A stretch of DNA of 14,245 nucleotides from Bacillota bacterium (GCA_023459675.1 JAEWTC010000165.1:1-14245); one strand, 5' to 3'; counted from the first letter of the stretch, positions 6,583 through 13,635 are shown. Numbers and translations: made by a program. Notes: generated by a model from the letters alone, not told the origin.

Positions 6583-7332
6583 ATGAACATACACGAGGTG
6601 GTAAAGCTATCGGGGGTGAGCGTGCGCACGCTGCACCATTACGATACGCTGGGGCTGCTGCGGCCGGGGCGCAACCCGGACAACGGATACCGGGAATATA
6701 CCGATGGGGATATGGATTTGCTGCAGCAGATCCTGTTTTTCCGGGAATGCGGGTTTCCCCTGGCAAAGATCGCAAAGCTGCTCAAAAGCCCGGCGTATGA
6801 CCGCGAAACGGCCTACGAGCTGCAAAAAAACACGCTGCTCCATGAGAAACAGCGCATCGAGAACATGCTGTTCACGCTAGAGCGCACCATGCAGGCACGC
6901 AAAGGAGAGATTGTAATGACACAAAAGGAAAAGTTCGCGGGGTTTGATTTCAAGGAAAACCCCTACGAGGAAGAGGCCCGCGCCCGCTGGGGCGACCCGG
7001 CCGTAAACCGTTCCAACGCCCATCTGAAGGGGCTGGGGCCGCAGGGCCAACAGGCGCTGGGCGACCGCATGAACGCGCTGTTTTCAAAGCTTTCGGCGGT
7101 GCGCGGCGAAGCCCCGGAATCCCCTGCGGCGCAGGCCGCGATGGAGGAGATGTTCCGGTTCTTCAACGAAAGCTTCGGCGTTACCTACACGCCGGAAGCC
7201 TTCGCCGCCCTGGGGCAGATGTACGTGGACGACGAGCGCTTCACCAAGAATATCGACCAGTTCGGCGAAGGGCTGTCCCAGTTTCTGGCGGCGGCGATGG
7301 CCGAATACGCAAGCCGCAGGCAGGCAACGTAA
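6583..7332 (+). CDS. MerR family transcriptional activator with C-terminal TipAS drug-recognition domain
   Basis: A 249-aa regulator. Residues 1-70 are the MerR winged helix (VVKLSGVSVRTLHHYDTLGLL, then NGYREYTDGDM). About 75-108 form the dimerising coiled coil. About 115-249 match the TipAS antibiotic-recognition domain (PF07739), with the family's NPYEEEARARWGD opening and the ARALGQMYVDDERF-like region near the end. TipAL/Mta proteins bind hydrophobic or thiopeptide drugs and switch on efflux genes and their own gene. Start ATG at 6583, with GGGGAGGGG ending 6 bases upstream. A second strong ribosome binding site and ATG lie inside the gene at the domain border. No efflux gene is adjacent, so any targets other than itself are elsewhere. 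Confidence 0.9.
   Translation: MNIHEVVKLSGVSVRTLHHYDTLGLLRPGRNPDNGYREYTDGDMDLLQQILFFRECGFPLAKIAKLLKSPAYDRETAYELQKNTLLHEKQRIENMLFTLERTMQARKGEIVMTQKEKFAGFDFKENPYEEEARARWGDPAVNRSNAHLKGLGPQGQQALGDRMNALFSKLSAVRGEAPESPAAQAAMEEMFRFFNESFGVTYTPEAFAALGQMYVDDERFTKNIDQFGEGLSQFLAAAMAEYASRRQAT
6901..6918 (+). promoter_or_regulatory. Internal ribosome binding site and start for a free TipAS domain
   Basis: AAAGGAG at 6901-6907 is followed, 8 bases later, by an in-frame ATG at 6916 (Met112 of the full protein). Initiation here would give a 138-aa protein consisting only of the TipAS ligand-binding domain. In Streptomyces tipA the short TipAS form is made from the same gene by internal initiation at nearly the same position, so this is probably functional rather than chance. 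Confidence 0.55.
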
Positions 7333-7707
7333 GCGGCGGAGCAAGGAAAACGGGGAGTTTCGCGCGTGCGCGAAGCTCCCTTTGCATCTCCCGGGCACAC
7401 CGCGCGGCACGCAATGGCTGCATAACGCCGGGCAAACTCTTTGCCGCCCGGCAGGATATCCCGCACCCGTATGGAAATAATCGGAATAGAAACACGCGTC
7501 CCGCCCCCGGCGGGCGCCCGCACACAAGGAAGGCGCACGGCCCCGGCAAACGCACGCGCCCCCGGAAGGCACGCAGCCCGCGCATCCGGCGCGCGCTCCC
7601 GGAAAGCGCACTCCCCCCGCGCTCGGCGCAATGCCCGTACAGCTGCACCGCACCCCCGGCAAACGCGCCGCGCCCAAACAAACCATCATCACCGGAGGAC
7701 AACGCAC
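7333..7707. other. 375-bp gene-free stretch with a thymine-poor, C-rich leader
   Basis: After the terminator hairpin, a 7-bp inverted repeat GCCGGGC/GCCCGGC (7427-7433 with 7446-7452) is followed by 7500-7707, in which thymine is almost absent from the plus strand. By hand count there are about 9 T in 207 bases, with none from 7500 to 7584, and C is close to half. A 13-bp direct repeat CCCCGGCAAACGC occurs at 7541 and 7654. Open frames run through this stretch but look like compositional artefacts (Arg/Pro/Ala/His only). No convincing -35/-10 pair is seen. Confidence 0.6.
7353..7383 (+). terminator. Likely terminator of the MerR-TipAS gene
   Basis: A long GC-rich hairpin pairs 7353-7365 with 7368-7380 (GGGAG...CTCCC outside, TTCGCGC/GCGCGAA inside, one G-U pair; the innermost pairs must open for the loop). 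Only three T follow, so it is a weak intrinsic terminator by sequence, but it lies 20 bases after the stop codon. Confidence 0.55.
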
Positions 7708-8886
7708 ATGATCAACGTAGCCATCATCGGCACCGGCGGCATCTGCCCGGCGCACATCGAAGGGTACCTCGCCTTCCCCGAGCGCTGTACAGTTGTCGCG
7801 CTGGTGGATATTTACCCGGAAAAGGCGGAGCTGGTGAAGCAGCGCTTCGGCCTGACCGCGGCCGTTTACGATACCCACGAAGCGCTGTTTGCGCGCGGAG
7901 ATATTCAGCTGGTCAGCCTCTGCACGCCGCCGTTTACGCACGCGCAGCTTGCCATCGGCTGCATGGAGCACGGCATGGACGTGCTTTGTGAAAAGCCCAT
8001 GGCCGCGTCGCTGGAAGAGTGCGACCAAATGCTTGCCGCGCGCAACAAAACGGGGCGGCGGCTTTCCATCATCTCGCAAAACCGCTTCCGCAACCCGGTT
8101 TGGAAGCTGAAGCAGATGCTCTTCTCCGGCGCCGCGGGCCGCGTGCTGCACGCCCAGGTGGACAGCTTCTGGTGGCGCGGCCACAGCTATTACGATTTAT
8201 GGTGGCGCGGCACCTGGGAGAAGGAAGGCGGCGGCTGCACGCTGAACCACGCCGTACACCATATCGATATGCTCAACTGGCTCATGGGGCCGCCCGCGGA
8301 GATCACGGCGGCGCTTGCGAACCTCAACCACGACAACTCCGAGGTGGAGGATTTTTCCGTGGTGATCGGCAGGCACGAAGGCGGTTCCCTGTCCACGCTC
8401 ACGAGCTCCCTGGTGCACCACGGCGAGGAGCAGCAGCTTTGCTTCCAGTGCGAGCGCGCCAAGCTCAGCGCGCCCTGGCGACCGCAGGCCATGGAAGCGA
8501 TGCCCAACGGCTTTTGCAGGCAAAGTCCGGACAAGCTGGCTGAAATCGAGGCGCAATATGAGGCGCTTGCGGACTTGCCTTGCGAGGGCCATACCGCCCA
8601 GATTGACAACGTGCTGGGCGCGATCGAGCGCGGAACAAACGATTATCTGGTGCAGGGCGAGGACGGTCGCAGGACGATCGATTACATAACGGCGGTGTAC
8701 AAGGCCGGGTTCAGCGGGCGGAGCGTGCGCCTGCCGCTGCAGCCGGACGATCCCTTTTACACGGTATCGGGCATCCGGCAGAACGTGCGCCATTTCTATG
8801 AGAAAACCGCTTCCGTTGCGAACTTCGAACCCGCCGAGATCTCCATGGGCAACGATTACAAGAAGTACAATTACAGGGATAAGTAG
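7708..8886 (+). CDS. Gfo/Idh/MocA family NAD(P)-dependent oxidoreductase
   Basis: A 392-aa cytoplasmic enzyme. Residues 1-120 form a Rossmann fold, with GTGGI at 8-12 in the first strand-turn, an acidic D34 that could bind the ribose of NAD, and the family-defining EKP at 95-97. The C-terminal alpha/beta domain carries GGG...N180-x3-H184-x2-D187. H184 corresponds to the usual catalytic histidine; the common D four residues before it is replaced by N180. The family oxidises or epimerises sugars, inositols and related polyols; the substrate cannot be assigned. Start ATG at 7708, with GGAGG at 7694-7698. An upstream in-frame extension is open but compositionally odd and is not included. It ends facing the barnase-like gene, with a shared hairpin between. 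Confidence 0.9.
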   Translation: MINVAIIGTGGICPAHIEGYLAFPERCTVVALVDIYPEKAELVKQRFGLTAAVYDTHEALFARGDIQLVSLCTPPFTHAQLAIGCMEHGMDVLCEKPMAASLEECDQMLAARNKTGRRLSIISQNRFRNPVWKLKQMLFSGAAGRVLHAQVDSFWWRGHSYYDLWWRGTWEKEGGGCTLNHAVHHIDMLNWLMGPPAEITAALANLNHDNSEVEDFSVVIGRHEGGSLSTLTSSLVHHGEEQQLCFQCERAKLSAPWRPQAMEAMPNGFCRQSPDKLAEIEAQYEALADLPCEGHTAQIDNVLGAIERGTNDYLVQGEDGRRTIDYITAVYKAGFSGRSVRLPLQPDDPFYTVSGIRQNVRHFYEKTASVANFEPAEISMGNDYKKYNYRDK

Positions 8887-8896
8887 CGAAAATCAA

Positions 8897-8924
8897 CGCC
8901 CCGTGTCTGCAAGGACGCGGGGCG
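8897..8924. terminator. Shared hairpin between two convergent genes
   Basis: An 11-bp stem (8897-8907 with 8914-8924, one G-U pair) around a 6-base loop. On the plus strand it is not followed by T. On the minus strand it is followed by TTGATTTTCG, so it is a better terminator for the barnase-like gene than for the oxidoreductase. Confidence 0.55.
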
Positions 8925-8967
8925 CTATCGTTCGATGGCAGGCTATGGGAGGCTTCTCCTGCGCTAT

Positions 8968-9420
8968 TTACGGTTCGCCGTACAGCAGGGTGAACGTCTC
9001 GTAATGGTCGTCCGTAAAATAGATCAGCCCGTCGTTGGAAAACACCAGGCGCTGCGCGCCGCGGCTTTGCGCGCCTAACGTGTTGATGTCGCACTCCGTG
9101 TACCGCCTGCCCTCGGCCGTGGGCAGCAGGCCTTCAAAGTTGCCAAACCGATCCCCGCCGATGCACTTGCCCGGCGCAACGGCTTCCAGGCCGCCGCCCT
9201 CCCAGCCCAGCGCCCGCGCCTGCGCCTTGGTGATGAAGTTCTCCGGCAGGCATCCGTAACTATGAACATACAGGGCCACGTCCGCCTTCGTGGTATAGGT
9301 GCCGTTCCGGTCCGGCCCTGCATTCGCGGGGGTTTCAGTCAAAGGCGCGCAGGCCGACAGCAGCAGCAGCGCCGCCGCAAGCAGCGCAAGCACAGCGTAA
9401 AGGGCGGTTCTCCGTTTCAT
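8968..9420 (-). CDS. Secreted lipoprotein barnase-like guanyl-specific ribonuclease
   Basis: A 150-aa protein. Residues 1-24 are a lipoprotein signal with lipobox LSAC, Cys24 being the lipid-carrying residue. A short linker follows, and about 43-147 align closely with barnase of Bacillus amyloliquefaciens: the segments LPENFITKAQARALGW, APGK.IGGD, EG.LP, R.Y.E.DIN and IYFT.DHYETFT all match. The catalytic set is present: E109, R120, R124 and H139 correspond to barnase E73, R83, R87 and H102, and K65 to K27. The product should cleave RNA at guanines outside the cell, tethered to the membrane. Three cysteines (57, 86, 110) are absent from barnase. Start ATG at 9420 with GGAG 8 bases upstream; a further 25 in-frame codons upstream are rejected because they would bury the signal peptide. 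No barstar-like gene is seen nearby. Confidence 0.9.
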   Translation of the reverse strand: MKRRTALYAVLALLAAALLLLSACAPLTETPANAGPDRNGTYTTKADVALYVHSYGCLPENFITKAQARALGWEGGGLEAVAPGKCIGGDRFGNFEGLLPTAEGRRYTECDINTLGAQSRGAQRLVFSNDGLIYFTDDHYETFTLLYGEP

Positions 9421-9451
9421 CGCAATCGCTCCGTCCGTATCCAATATCCGC

Positions 9452-9480
9452 AGTGTACCATACCCGGCGGGAAAACGAAA
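9452..9480 (-). promoter_or_regulatory. Promoter of the barnase-like gene
   Basis: On the minus strand, TTTCGT (plus 9475-9480) lies 17 bp before TACACT (plus 9452-9457), and the -10 has the extended TGG just upstream. The start codon is about 30 bases downstream. It is divergent from the promoter of the XRE-cupin gene, the two -35 boxes being 19 bp apart. Confidence 0.45.
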
Positions 9481-9499
9481 CAGGGCATAAAACACGGCG

Positions 9500-9527
9500 T
9501 TGCAATACGCGCAAAAGATGTTATACT
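9500..9527 (+). promoter_or_regulatory. Promoter and possible operator of the XRE-cupin gene
   Basis: TTGCAA (9500-9505) and TATACT (9522-9527) are 16 bp apart. Overlapping the -10 is an inverted repeat, GTTATA at 9520-9525 and TATAAC at 9542-9547 with 16 bases between, plus an inner CTG-TGCT-CAG. This is a plausible autoregulatory operator for the XRE protein encoded just downstream. Confidence 0.6.
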
Positions 9528-9566
9528 GTGCTCAGATATGCTATAACGCACAGAAAGGGTGATCGT

Positions 9567-10124
9567 ATGTTGATCCAGCCGGAGATGATCGGCAACCGCC
9601 TCAAGGCACTGCGCGCGCAGCGGAACCTGACCCTGGACGACGTCGCAAAGCTCACGGACGTAAGCAAGCCCATGCTCGGGCAGATTGAGCGGGGGCAGTC
9701 CGCGCCTACCATCACCACGCTTTCCAAAATCGCCACGGGGCTGAGAATCCCCATTTCCTCGTTTCTGCGCGAGGAGGAGGCGGAATTTACGGTGGCCGAC
9801 GTGCAGATGGACAGCCTCCTGGAAGAGGAAAACGGCCGGATGCGCGTGAGCGCCCTGTTTCCGTACGACCCGCTGCGAAACACCGAGATTTTCTATATGG
9901 AGCTGGACGGCGGCTGCGCGCACGAAAGCGACAAGCACATGGAGGGCACGGAGGAATACCTGCTGATGCTGCACGGCAAGCTGGAGCTGACCATCGGCGG
10001 CAAAACCGTGACGCTGCACCGGCAGCAGGCTGTGCGCTTCCGCGCCGACCTGCCCCACGCCTACCGCAACCCCTTCCCCGAAAGCTGCAGCGCCTACAAC
10101 ATGATTTTCTACCCCGCGCATTGA
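9567..10124 (+). CDS. XRE family transcriptional regulator with C-terminal cupin domain
   Basis: A 185-aa regulator. Residues about 8-62 are a Cro/C1-type helix-turn-helix (RLKALRAQRNLTLDDVAKLT, then PMLGQIERGQSAPTITTLSKIA). About 105-180 form a cupin_2 barrel with H124, E130 and H164 in the usual metal or ligand positions (GTEEYLLMLHGKL, PHAYRN). Regulators of this build sense a small metabolite through the cupin and control neighbouring catabolic or transport genes. Start ATG at 9567, with AGAAAGGG upstream. The metallo-beta-lactamase-fold gene begins 10 bases after its stop, so the hydrolase is its most likely co-expressed target. Confidence 0.92.
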   Translation: MLIQPEMIGNRLKALRAQRNLTLDDVAKLTDVSKPMLGQIERGQSAPTITTLSKIATGLRIPISSFLREEEAEFTVADVQMDSLLEEENGRMRVSALFPYDPLRNTEIFYMELDGGCAHESDKHMEGTEEYLLMLHGKLELTIGGKTVTLHRQQAVRFRADLPHAYRNPFPESCSAYNMIFYPAH

Positions 10125-10134
10125 GGAGTAACGC

Positions 10135-11013
10135 ATGTTTGAGCTGATTCAAGCCGCCAAGGATACCTTCTACCTGCAAAGCCCCGCCAAAATCGGCATC
10201 TGGCGGCAGACTGAAACCGACGTGTACCTGATTGATTCCGGCAACGATAAGGATGCGGGCCGCAAGGTGCGCCAGATTTTGGAGCAGAACCGCTGGCGGC
10301 TGAAGGGCATCCTGAACACCCATTCCAACGCCGATCACATCGGCGGCAACAGCTACCTGCAAGGCAAAACCGGCTGCCCGGCCTTCCTGCCGGACGCCGA
10401 GGCCGCGCTCACCCGCCACCCGCTGCTGGAGCCGACGATCCTGTTCGGCGCGTATCCGTTTCGCGACTTGCAGGGGAAGTTCCTGATGGCCGCGCCCAGC
10501 CCCGCGCGCGACCTGTGTGACCCGGCGTTCCCTAAGGAGATCGAAGTCATCCCCCTGCCGGGGCATTTCATCGACATGGTTGGCTACCGCACGCCGGACA
10601 ACGCGGTGTTCCTGGCGGACTGCGTGGCAAGCGAGGCCACGATGGAGAAGTACGGCATTACCTTCCTGTTTGATATCGCGGGGCAGCTGAAAACGCTGGA
10701 TTTCGTGGAGCAGATGGACGCGGCGGTGTTCATTCCCGCCCATGCCGAGGCGTGCGCCGATATCCGCCCGCTGGTACGCAAAAACCGCGGCAAAACCCTG
10801 GAGATTGCGGACAAATTACTCTCCCTGTGCCAGAACCCCGTCAGCTTTGAGGACGTTTTACAGCAGGTATTTTTCCATTATCAGCTCACCATGAACGCCA
10901 TGCAGTACGCGCTGGTGGGCAGCACCGTGCGCTCCTACCTTTCCTGGCTTTTGGATACCGGGCGGCTGACCGTCGCCTACGACGATAACCGCATGCGCTG
11001 GCAGCGGGCGTAG
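10135..11013 (+). CDS. Metallo-beta-lactamase (MBL) fold hydrolase
   Basis: A 292-aa cytoplasmic metallohydrolase. The first metal motif is H63-S-N65-A-D67-H68: the usual HxHxDH has Asn in place of the second His, a variant I recall from one subgroup of MBL proteins. Further ligands are H144 (PLPGH), D162 (FLADC) and H203 (IPAH). The last ~80 residues form a helical C-terminal extension ending in a winged-helix-like segment (MQYALVGSTVRSYLSWLLDTGRL). The substrate is not identifiable. Start ATG at 10135 with GAGGAG 8 bases upstream, 10 bases after the XRE-cupin stop. Confidence 0.88.
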   Translation: MFELIQAAKDTFYLQSPAKIGIWRQTETDVYLIDSGNDKDAGRKVRQILEQNRWRLKGILNTHSNADHIGGNSYLQGKTGCPAFLPDAEAALTRHPLLEPTILFGAYPFRDLQGKFLMAAPSPARDLCDPAFPKEIEVIPLPGHFIDMVGYRTPDNAVFLADCVASEATMEKYGITFLFDIAGQLKTLDFVEQMDAAVFIPAHAEACADIRPLVRKNRGKTLEIADKLLSLCQNPVSFEDVLQQVFFHYQLTMNAMQYALVGSTVRSYLSWLLDTGRLTVAYDDNRMRWQRA

Positions 11014-11019
11014 AGAAAC

Positions 11020-11045
11020 CCGCCGCAGGTTCCTCTGCGCGGCGG
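11020..11045 (+). promoter_or_regulatory. Hairpin between the MBL and kinase-like genes, just before the ribosome binding site
   Basis: CCGCC/GGCGG (11020-11024 with 11041-11045) and GCAG/CTGC (11025-11028 with 11035-11038) form a stem with a 2-base bulge and a 6-base loop. There is no T-tract, so it is not a terminator. It ends 2 bases before the GGAG of the next gene and might stabilise the message or tune translation. Confidence 0.35.
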
Positions 11046-11059
11046 ACGGAGTGTTGCAT

Positions 11060-11560
11060 ATGAAACAGCTCATCATCCTCGGCGGCACGATGGGGGTCGG
11101 CAAAACCGCCGCCTGCCGGCAGCTGCAGGCGCTGCTGCCGCGCAGCGTGTTTCTGGACGGCGACTGGTGCTGGGACATGCGCCCGTTTCAGGTGACGGAG
11201 GAAACCAGGCGGATGGTGATGGAAAGCATCTGCTTTCTGCTCAACAACTTCCTGCACTGCTCCGCGTATGATACCGTTTTGTTCTGCTGGGTGCTGCACA
11301 AGCCGGAAATCCTTGCGGAGCTGCTTCATAACCTGCACACGGAGGGCTGCGCGGTGCGGCCGTACTCGCTGGTTTGCACGGAAGAGGCCCTGCGCGCCCG
11401 CCTGCAAAAGGACGTGGAGCAGGGCGTCCGCGAGGCCGGTTGCATTCCCCGCAGCGTTTCGCGGCTGCCGCTGTACGCGCTCATGCCCACGCAGAAGGTG
11501 GACGTGACGAACCTCACCCCGGCGCAGGCCGCAGAATATATCGCGCGGGGCTTGATATAG
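11060..11560 (+). CDS. Small P-loop NTPase, nucleotide/aminoglycoside-kinase-like (AAA_33 type)
   Basis: A 166-aa single-domain P-loop protein. Walker A is GGTMGVGKT (8-16), followed by a kinase-like strand ending in FLDGDWCWDM (31-40), whose D33/D35 are placed like the catalytic or magnesium aspartates of small-molecule kinases. A later SLVCTEEALRARLQKD fits the LID region of such kinases. Similar short proteins are usually annotated only as AAA-family ATPase; the substrate is unknown. Start ATG at 11060 with GGAG 8 bases upstream; an in-frame GTG at 11051 overlaps the ribosome binding site and is rejected. It follows the MBL gene by 46 bases with no terminator, so it may belong to the same transcript. 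Confidence 0.8.
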   Translation: MKQLIILGGTMGVGKTAACRQLQALLPRSVFLDGDWCWDMRPFQVTEETRRMVMESICFLLNNFLHCSAYDTVLFCWVLHKPEILAELLHNLHTEGCAVRPYSLVCTEEALRARLQKDVEQGVREAGCIPRSVSRLPLYALMPTQKVDVTNLTPAQAAEYIARGLI

Positions 11561-11859
11561 CGGGGTGAACCGCGGAAAGCCGCTTGACAAGCGGCCGCGG
11601 AAGCCGTACGCTCAACCCGGCGGCACACACAAACAGCATTGTATGGGAGGGAACCCGTCCGGAAGGGGCCATGCGGCGCCGACCGGAAAGGAAAGAAGGA
11701 ACGAACGCAGCCAAAGTAGCCGTCTGCCTGGGGCAGGCGCTGTTTGCGCGCGTTTGTTCTGTTTTTTCCACAGGGTATCCCTTTTTGTTTTGGCAGAGGG
11801 ATGGCGGATTCCCTCTATTTGCGCTGTGCGCCGCCTACATTGAAAGGATGGATCAGACG
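11561..11859. other. 299-bp intergenic region before the methyltransferase
   Basis: It starts with a strong two-part hairpin (CCGCG/CGCGG, 11570-11574 with 11596-11600, and GCCGCTT/AAGCGGC, 11579-11585 with 11589-11595) that lacks a T-tract and may end or stabilise the upstream transcript. The middle is purine-rich. A T-rich segment (11752-11791) follows before the ribosome binding site. I see no gene here: the open frame running through it lacks a supported start. Confidence 0.55.
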
Positions 11860-12687
11860 ATGCTTACAAACGATTTTCTCACTTCCCTGCAAACGCCCCC
11901 CGCGCCGTATGAAACGGGCGCGGAGTTTTGGAACGACCCGTGGATTGCCCGGCAGCTGCTGCAAACCCACTTGGACCCCGGTAACGACCTTGCCAGCTAC
12001 AAGCCCGAAACCATGGCGGCCATCTGCGCGTATCTGCCACAGGCCATGGGGCTTGCAAGGGGCGCCGCCGTGATCGACCTTGGCTGCGGCCCCGGTTTGT
12101 ACTGCGCGGCGCTTTGCGCGGCGGGGTACAAGATGACCGGCGTGGACCGATCCGAAAACAGCCTGCAATACGCCGCCCTGCACGCGCCCGCGGCGCGCTT
12201 CCTGCGGCAAAGCTACCTGGAACCGCTGGGCGCACAAGCGTATCACGCGGCGATCATGATCAGCCAGGATTACGGCGTGCTGCGGCCGGAGGCCAGAAAA
12301 ACGCTGCTGCAGAATGTCCGCGCGGCGCTGTTGCCCGGCGGCCGCTTCGCCTTCGACGTGCCAACTCTGCGCGCGTACGAAGCCCGCGCCGCCGCCCCCG
12401 CCACCCGCTGGTACGCATCCCAAAGCGGCCTGTTCCGCCCCCACCCGCACCTGGTGCTGGAGCAGACCTTCGCCTGCCCGCAGCACCGCGCCCTGTGCGA
12501 CGCTTACGCCGTGCTGGACACGGAATGTACCCTGTACCGCATGTGGCAGACCTTTTTCTCGCCGGATACCATCCGACACGAGCTGGAGGAAAACGGCTTC
12601 CGCGTGACGGAGCTCCTTTCGGACCTCGCCGGAACGCCGTACGCGGACGAAAGCACGGGGATCGGCGTGCTCTGCCAAAAGGCGTAA
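11860..12687 (+). CDS. Class I SAM-dependent methyltransferase
   Basis: A 275-aa enzyme with a Rossmann-type methyltransferase fold. Motif I is VIDLGCGPG (71-79), followed by an acidic D96 (TGVD) that would bind the SAM ribose, then motif-IV-like MISQDYGVL, and LLPGGRFAFDVPT as motif V/VI. The N-terminal PYETGAEFWNDPWIARQLL segment is typical of a group of uncharacterised small-molecule methyltransferases. Two starts are possible: ATG at 11848 has GAAAGG directly abutting it, whereas ATG at 11860 has AAAGGA 11 bases upstream and is preferred. The target is unknown. It follows the hairpin-rich intergenic region and ends just before another strong hairpin. Confidence 0.87.
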   Translation: MLTNDFLTSLQTPPAPYETGAEFWNDPWIARQLLQTHLDPGNDLASYKPETMAAICAYLPQAMGLARGAAVIDLGCGPGLYCAALCAAGYKMTGVDRSENSLQYAALHAPAARFLRQSYLEPLGAQAYHAAIMISQDYGVLRPEARKTLLQNVRAALLPGGRFAFDVPTLRAYEARAAAPATRWYASQSGLFRPHPHLVLEQTFACPQHRALCDAYAVLDTECTLYRMWQTFFSPDTIRHELEENGFRVTELLSDLAGTPYADESTGIGVLCQKA

Positions 12688-12733
12688 GCCAAAGCGCCGC
12701 CCGCCGCGAAAGCGGCGGGCAGCTGCGTTTGGC
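12688..12733 (+). terminator. Long hairpin after the methyltransferase gene
   Basis: A 9-bp perfect GC stem (12699-12707 with 12712-12720) closed by a GAAA tetraloop. An outer pairing GCCAAA/TTTGGC (12688-12693 with 12728-12733) starts at the base after the stop codon. There is no T-tract directly after the inner stem. It is likely a transcript-end or stability hairpin rather than a textbook terminator. Confidence 0.55.
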
Positions 12734-12749
12734 TGACCGCATTCATCTG

Positions 12750-12778
12750 TTGCGCAGCAAACAACATCCGTATATACT
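12750..12778 (+). promoter_or_regulatory. Promoter of the CPBP protease gene
   Basis: TTGCGC (12750-12755) and TATACT (12773-12778) are separated by 17 bp. The ribosome binding site AAAGGAG (12825-12831) follows 46 bases later. The gene thus has an intact promoter and translation start even though its frame is interrupted. Confidence 0.65.
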
Positions 12779-12839
12779 TTGAGCAGCGGTCCAAAAGAAG
12801 TAATCATGAACAGTATTGCATGGCAAAGGAGTGTTCGGT

Positions 12840-13481
12840 ATGAAGAAATTCCTGATCGCATTGGAAATCGTAATCGCAGCGGTGCTGATTGTGCTGGACG
12901 TTCTCATTCCCACCGTTTTGGTGCTGCTCATCGCCGCCGTATCAATGACGGTTCGGAAAGAACCGATCCGCGCCCTTGGTTTTACCAGACCGGAAAAGCC
13001 CCTGCGCATGATCGGGATCACGGCGCTCTCCGTGCTGTTGTGGACGGGGCTGCAGATCGGGCTTTTCATGCCGGTCTTAAACCGCCTGTTCGGGCAGACC
13101 CAAACGCTGACCGCGTATGAAAACCTAAAAGGAAATTGGGGGCAATTGCTGCTTTACCTGCTCCTCACCTGGACGCTGGCGGCGTTTGGGGAGGAGACGG
13201 TCTACCGCGGCTACCTGCAAAACCGCGCCGCAAGCCTGTTTTAAAACCCAGCCGCCGGGCGCGTGGCCGCCGTTTTGCTGTCCTCTGTGCTGTTCGGGCT
13301 TGCGCACAGCGAGCAGGGGATCAACGGCGCGGTGATTACGTTTCTGGACGCGCTGTTTTTCTGCGCGCTGTTCTACGGCTTCAAGCGCAACCTGTGGGCG
13401 ACGATCCTCGCCCACGGCCTGAGCAATACCCTAGGCCTTCTCTGGTTTTTCTGCATGGGCCCCGTCTACGGGCTGTGGTGA
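12840..13481 (+). pseudogene. CPBP family intramembrane metalloprotease, interrupted by one in-frame stop
   Basis: The frame starting at ATG 12840 (AAAGGAG 8 bases upstream) runs to TAA at 13242-13244 after 134 codons. It stays open in the same frame to TGA at 13479-13481, giving 212 sense codons over the whole locus. All three CPBP/Abi motifs are recognisable: E118-E119-x3-R123 before the stop, F152-x3-H156 and H192-x3-N196 after it. Several hydrophobic segments are present. The stop thus removes the metal-binding histidines and would inactivate the enzyme. Everything else looks undamaged (promoter, ribosome binding site, frame), so this is a recent nonsense mutation, a sequencing error, or a stop that is read through. 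Intact members process or cleave prenylated or membrane peptides and often give bacteriocin self-immunity. Confidence 0.85.
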
Positions 13482-13564
13482 ACCGATCCGCCCTTTCCCC
13501 CTGCCCATGCCCAAGGGAAAGCAGGGAACGGCCGTAAAAACATACCCCCAACCCCATGCCCTGC

Positions 13565-13635
13565 GCCAAGAAAATGAAGGCAAGCGATGGGAAACAAGCG
13601 CGCGCCGCGGCGAAGCTGATTTTCGTCAGGTTGCG
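13565..13635 (+). repeat. 71-bp interspersed repeat, copy 1
   Basis: It matches copy 2 (13680-13750) over 71 bases with four substitutions, no gaps, and a period of 115 bases. It begins GCCAAG and ends CAGGTTGCG. It is directly followed by a terminator hairpin. The repeat has no inverted terminal repeats, so it does not look like a classical MITE. Confidence 0.92.

Noticed and set aside
7441..7707. N-terminal extension of the Gfo/Idh/MocA protein
   Set aside because: The in-frame extension is low-complexity Arg/Pro/Ala/His sequence, while the ATG at 7708 has a GGAGG and begins exactly with the family's first strand (INVAIIGTGG).
11584..11612. TTGACA and TACGCT 17 bp apart, as a promoter for the methyltransferase
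   Set aside because: The -35 match is perfect, but the -10 is poor, the TTGACA lies inside a strong hairpin, and the gene starts about 250 bases further on. Could be chance.
11584..11859. Upstream in-frame extension of the methyltransferase
   Set aside because: It would add about 90 residues with no family similarity and no ribosome binding site. A supported start lies at 11860 (or 11848).
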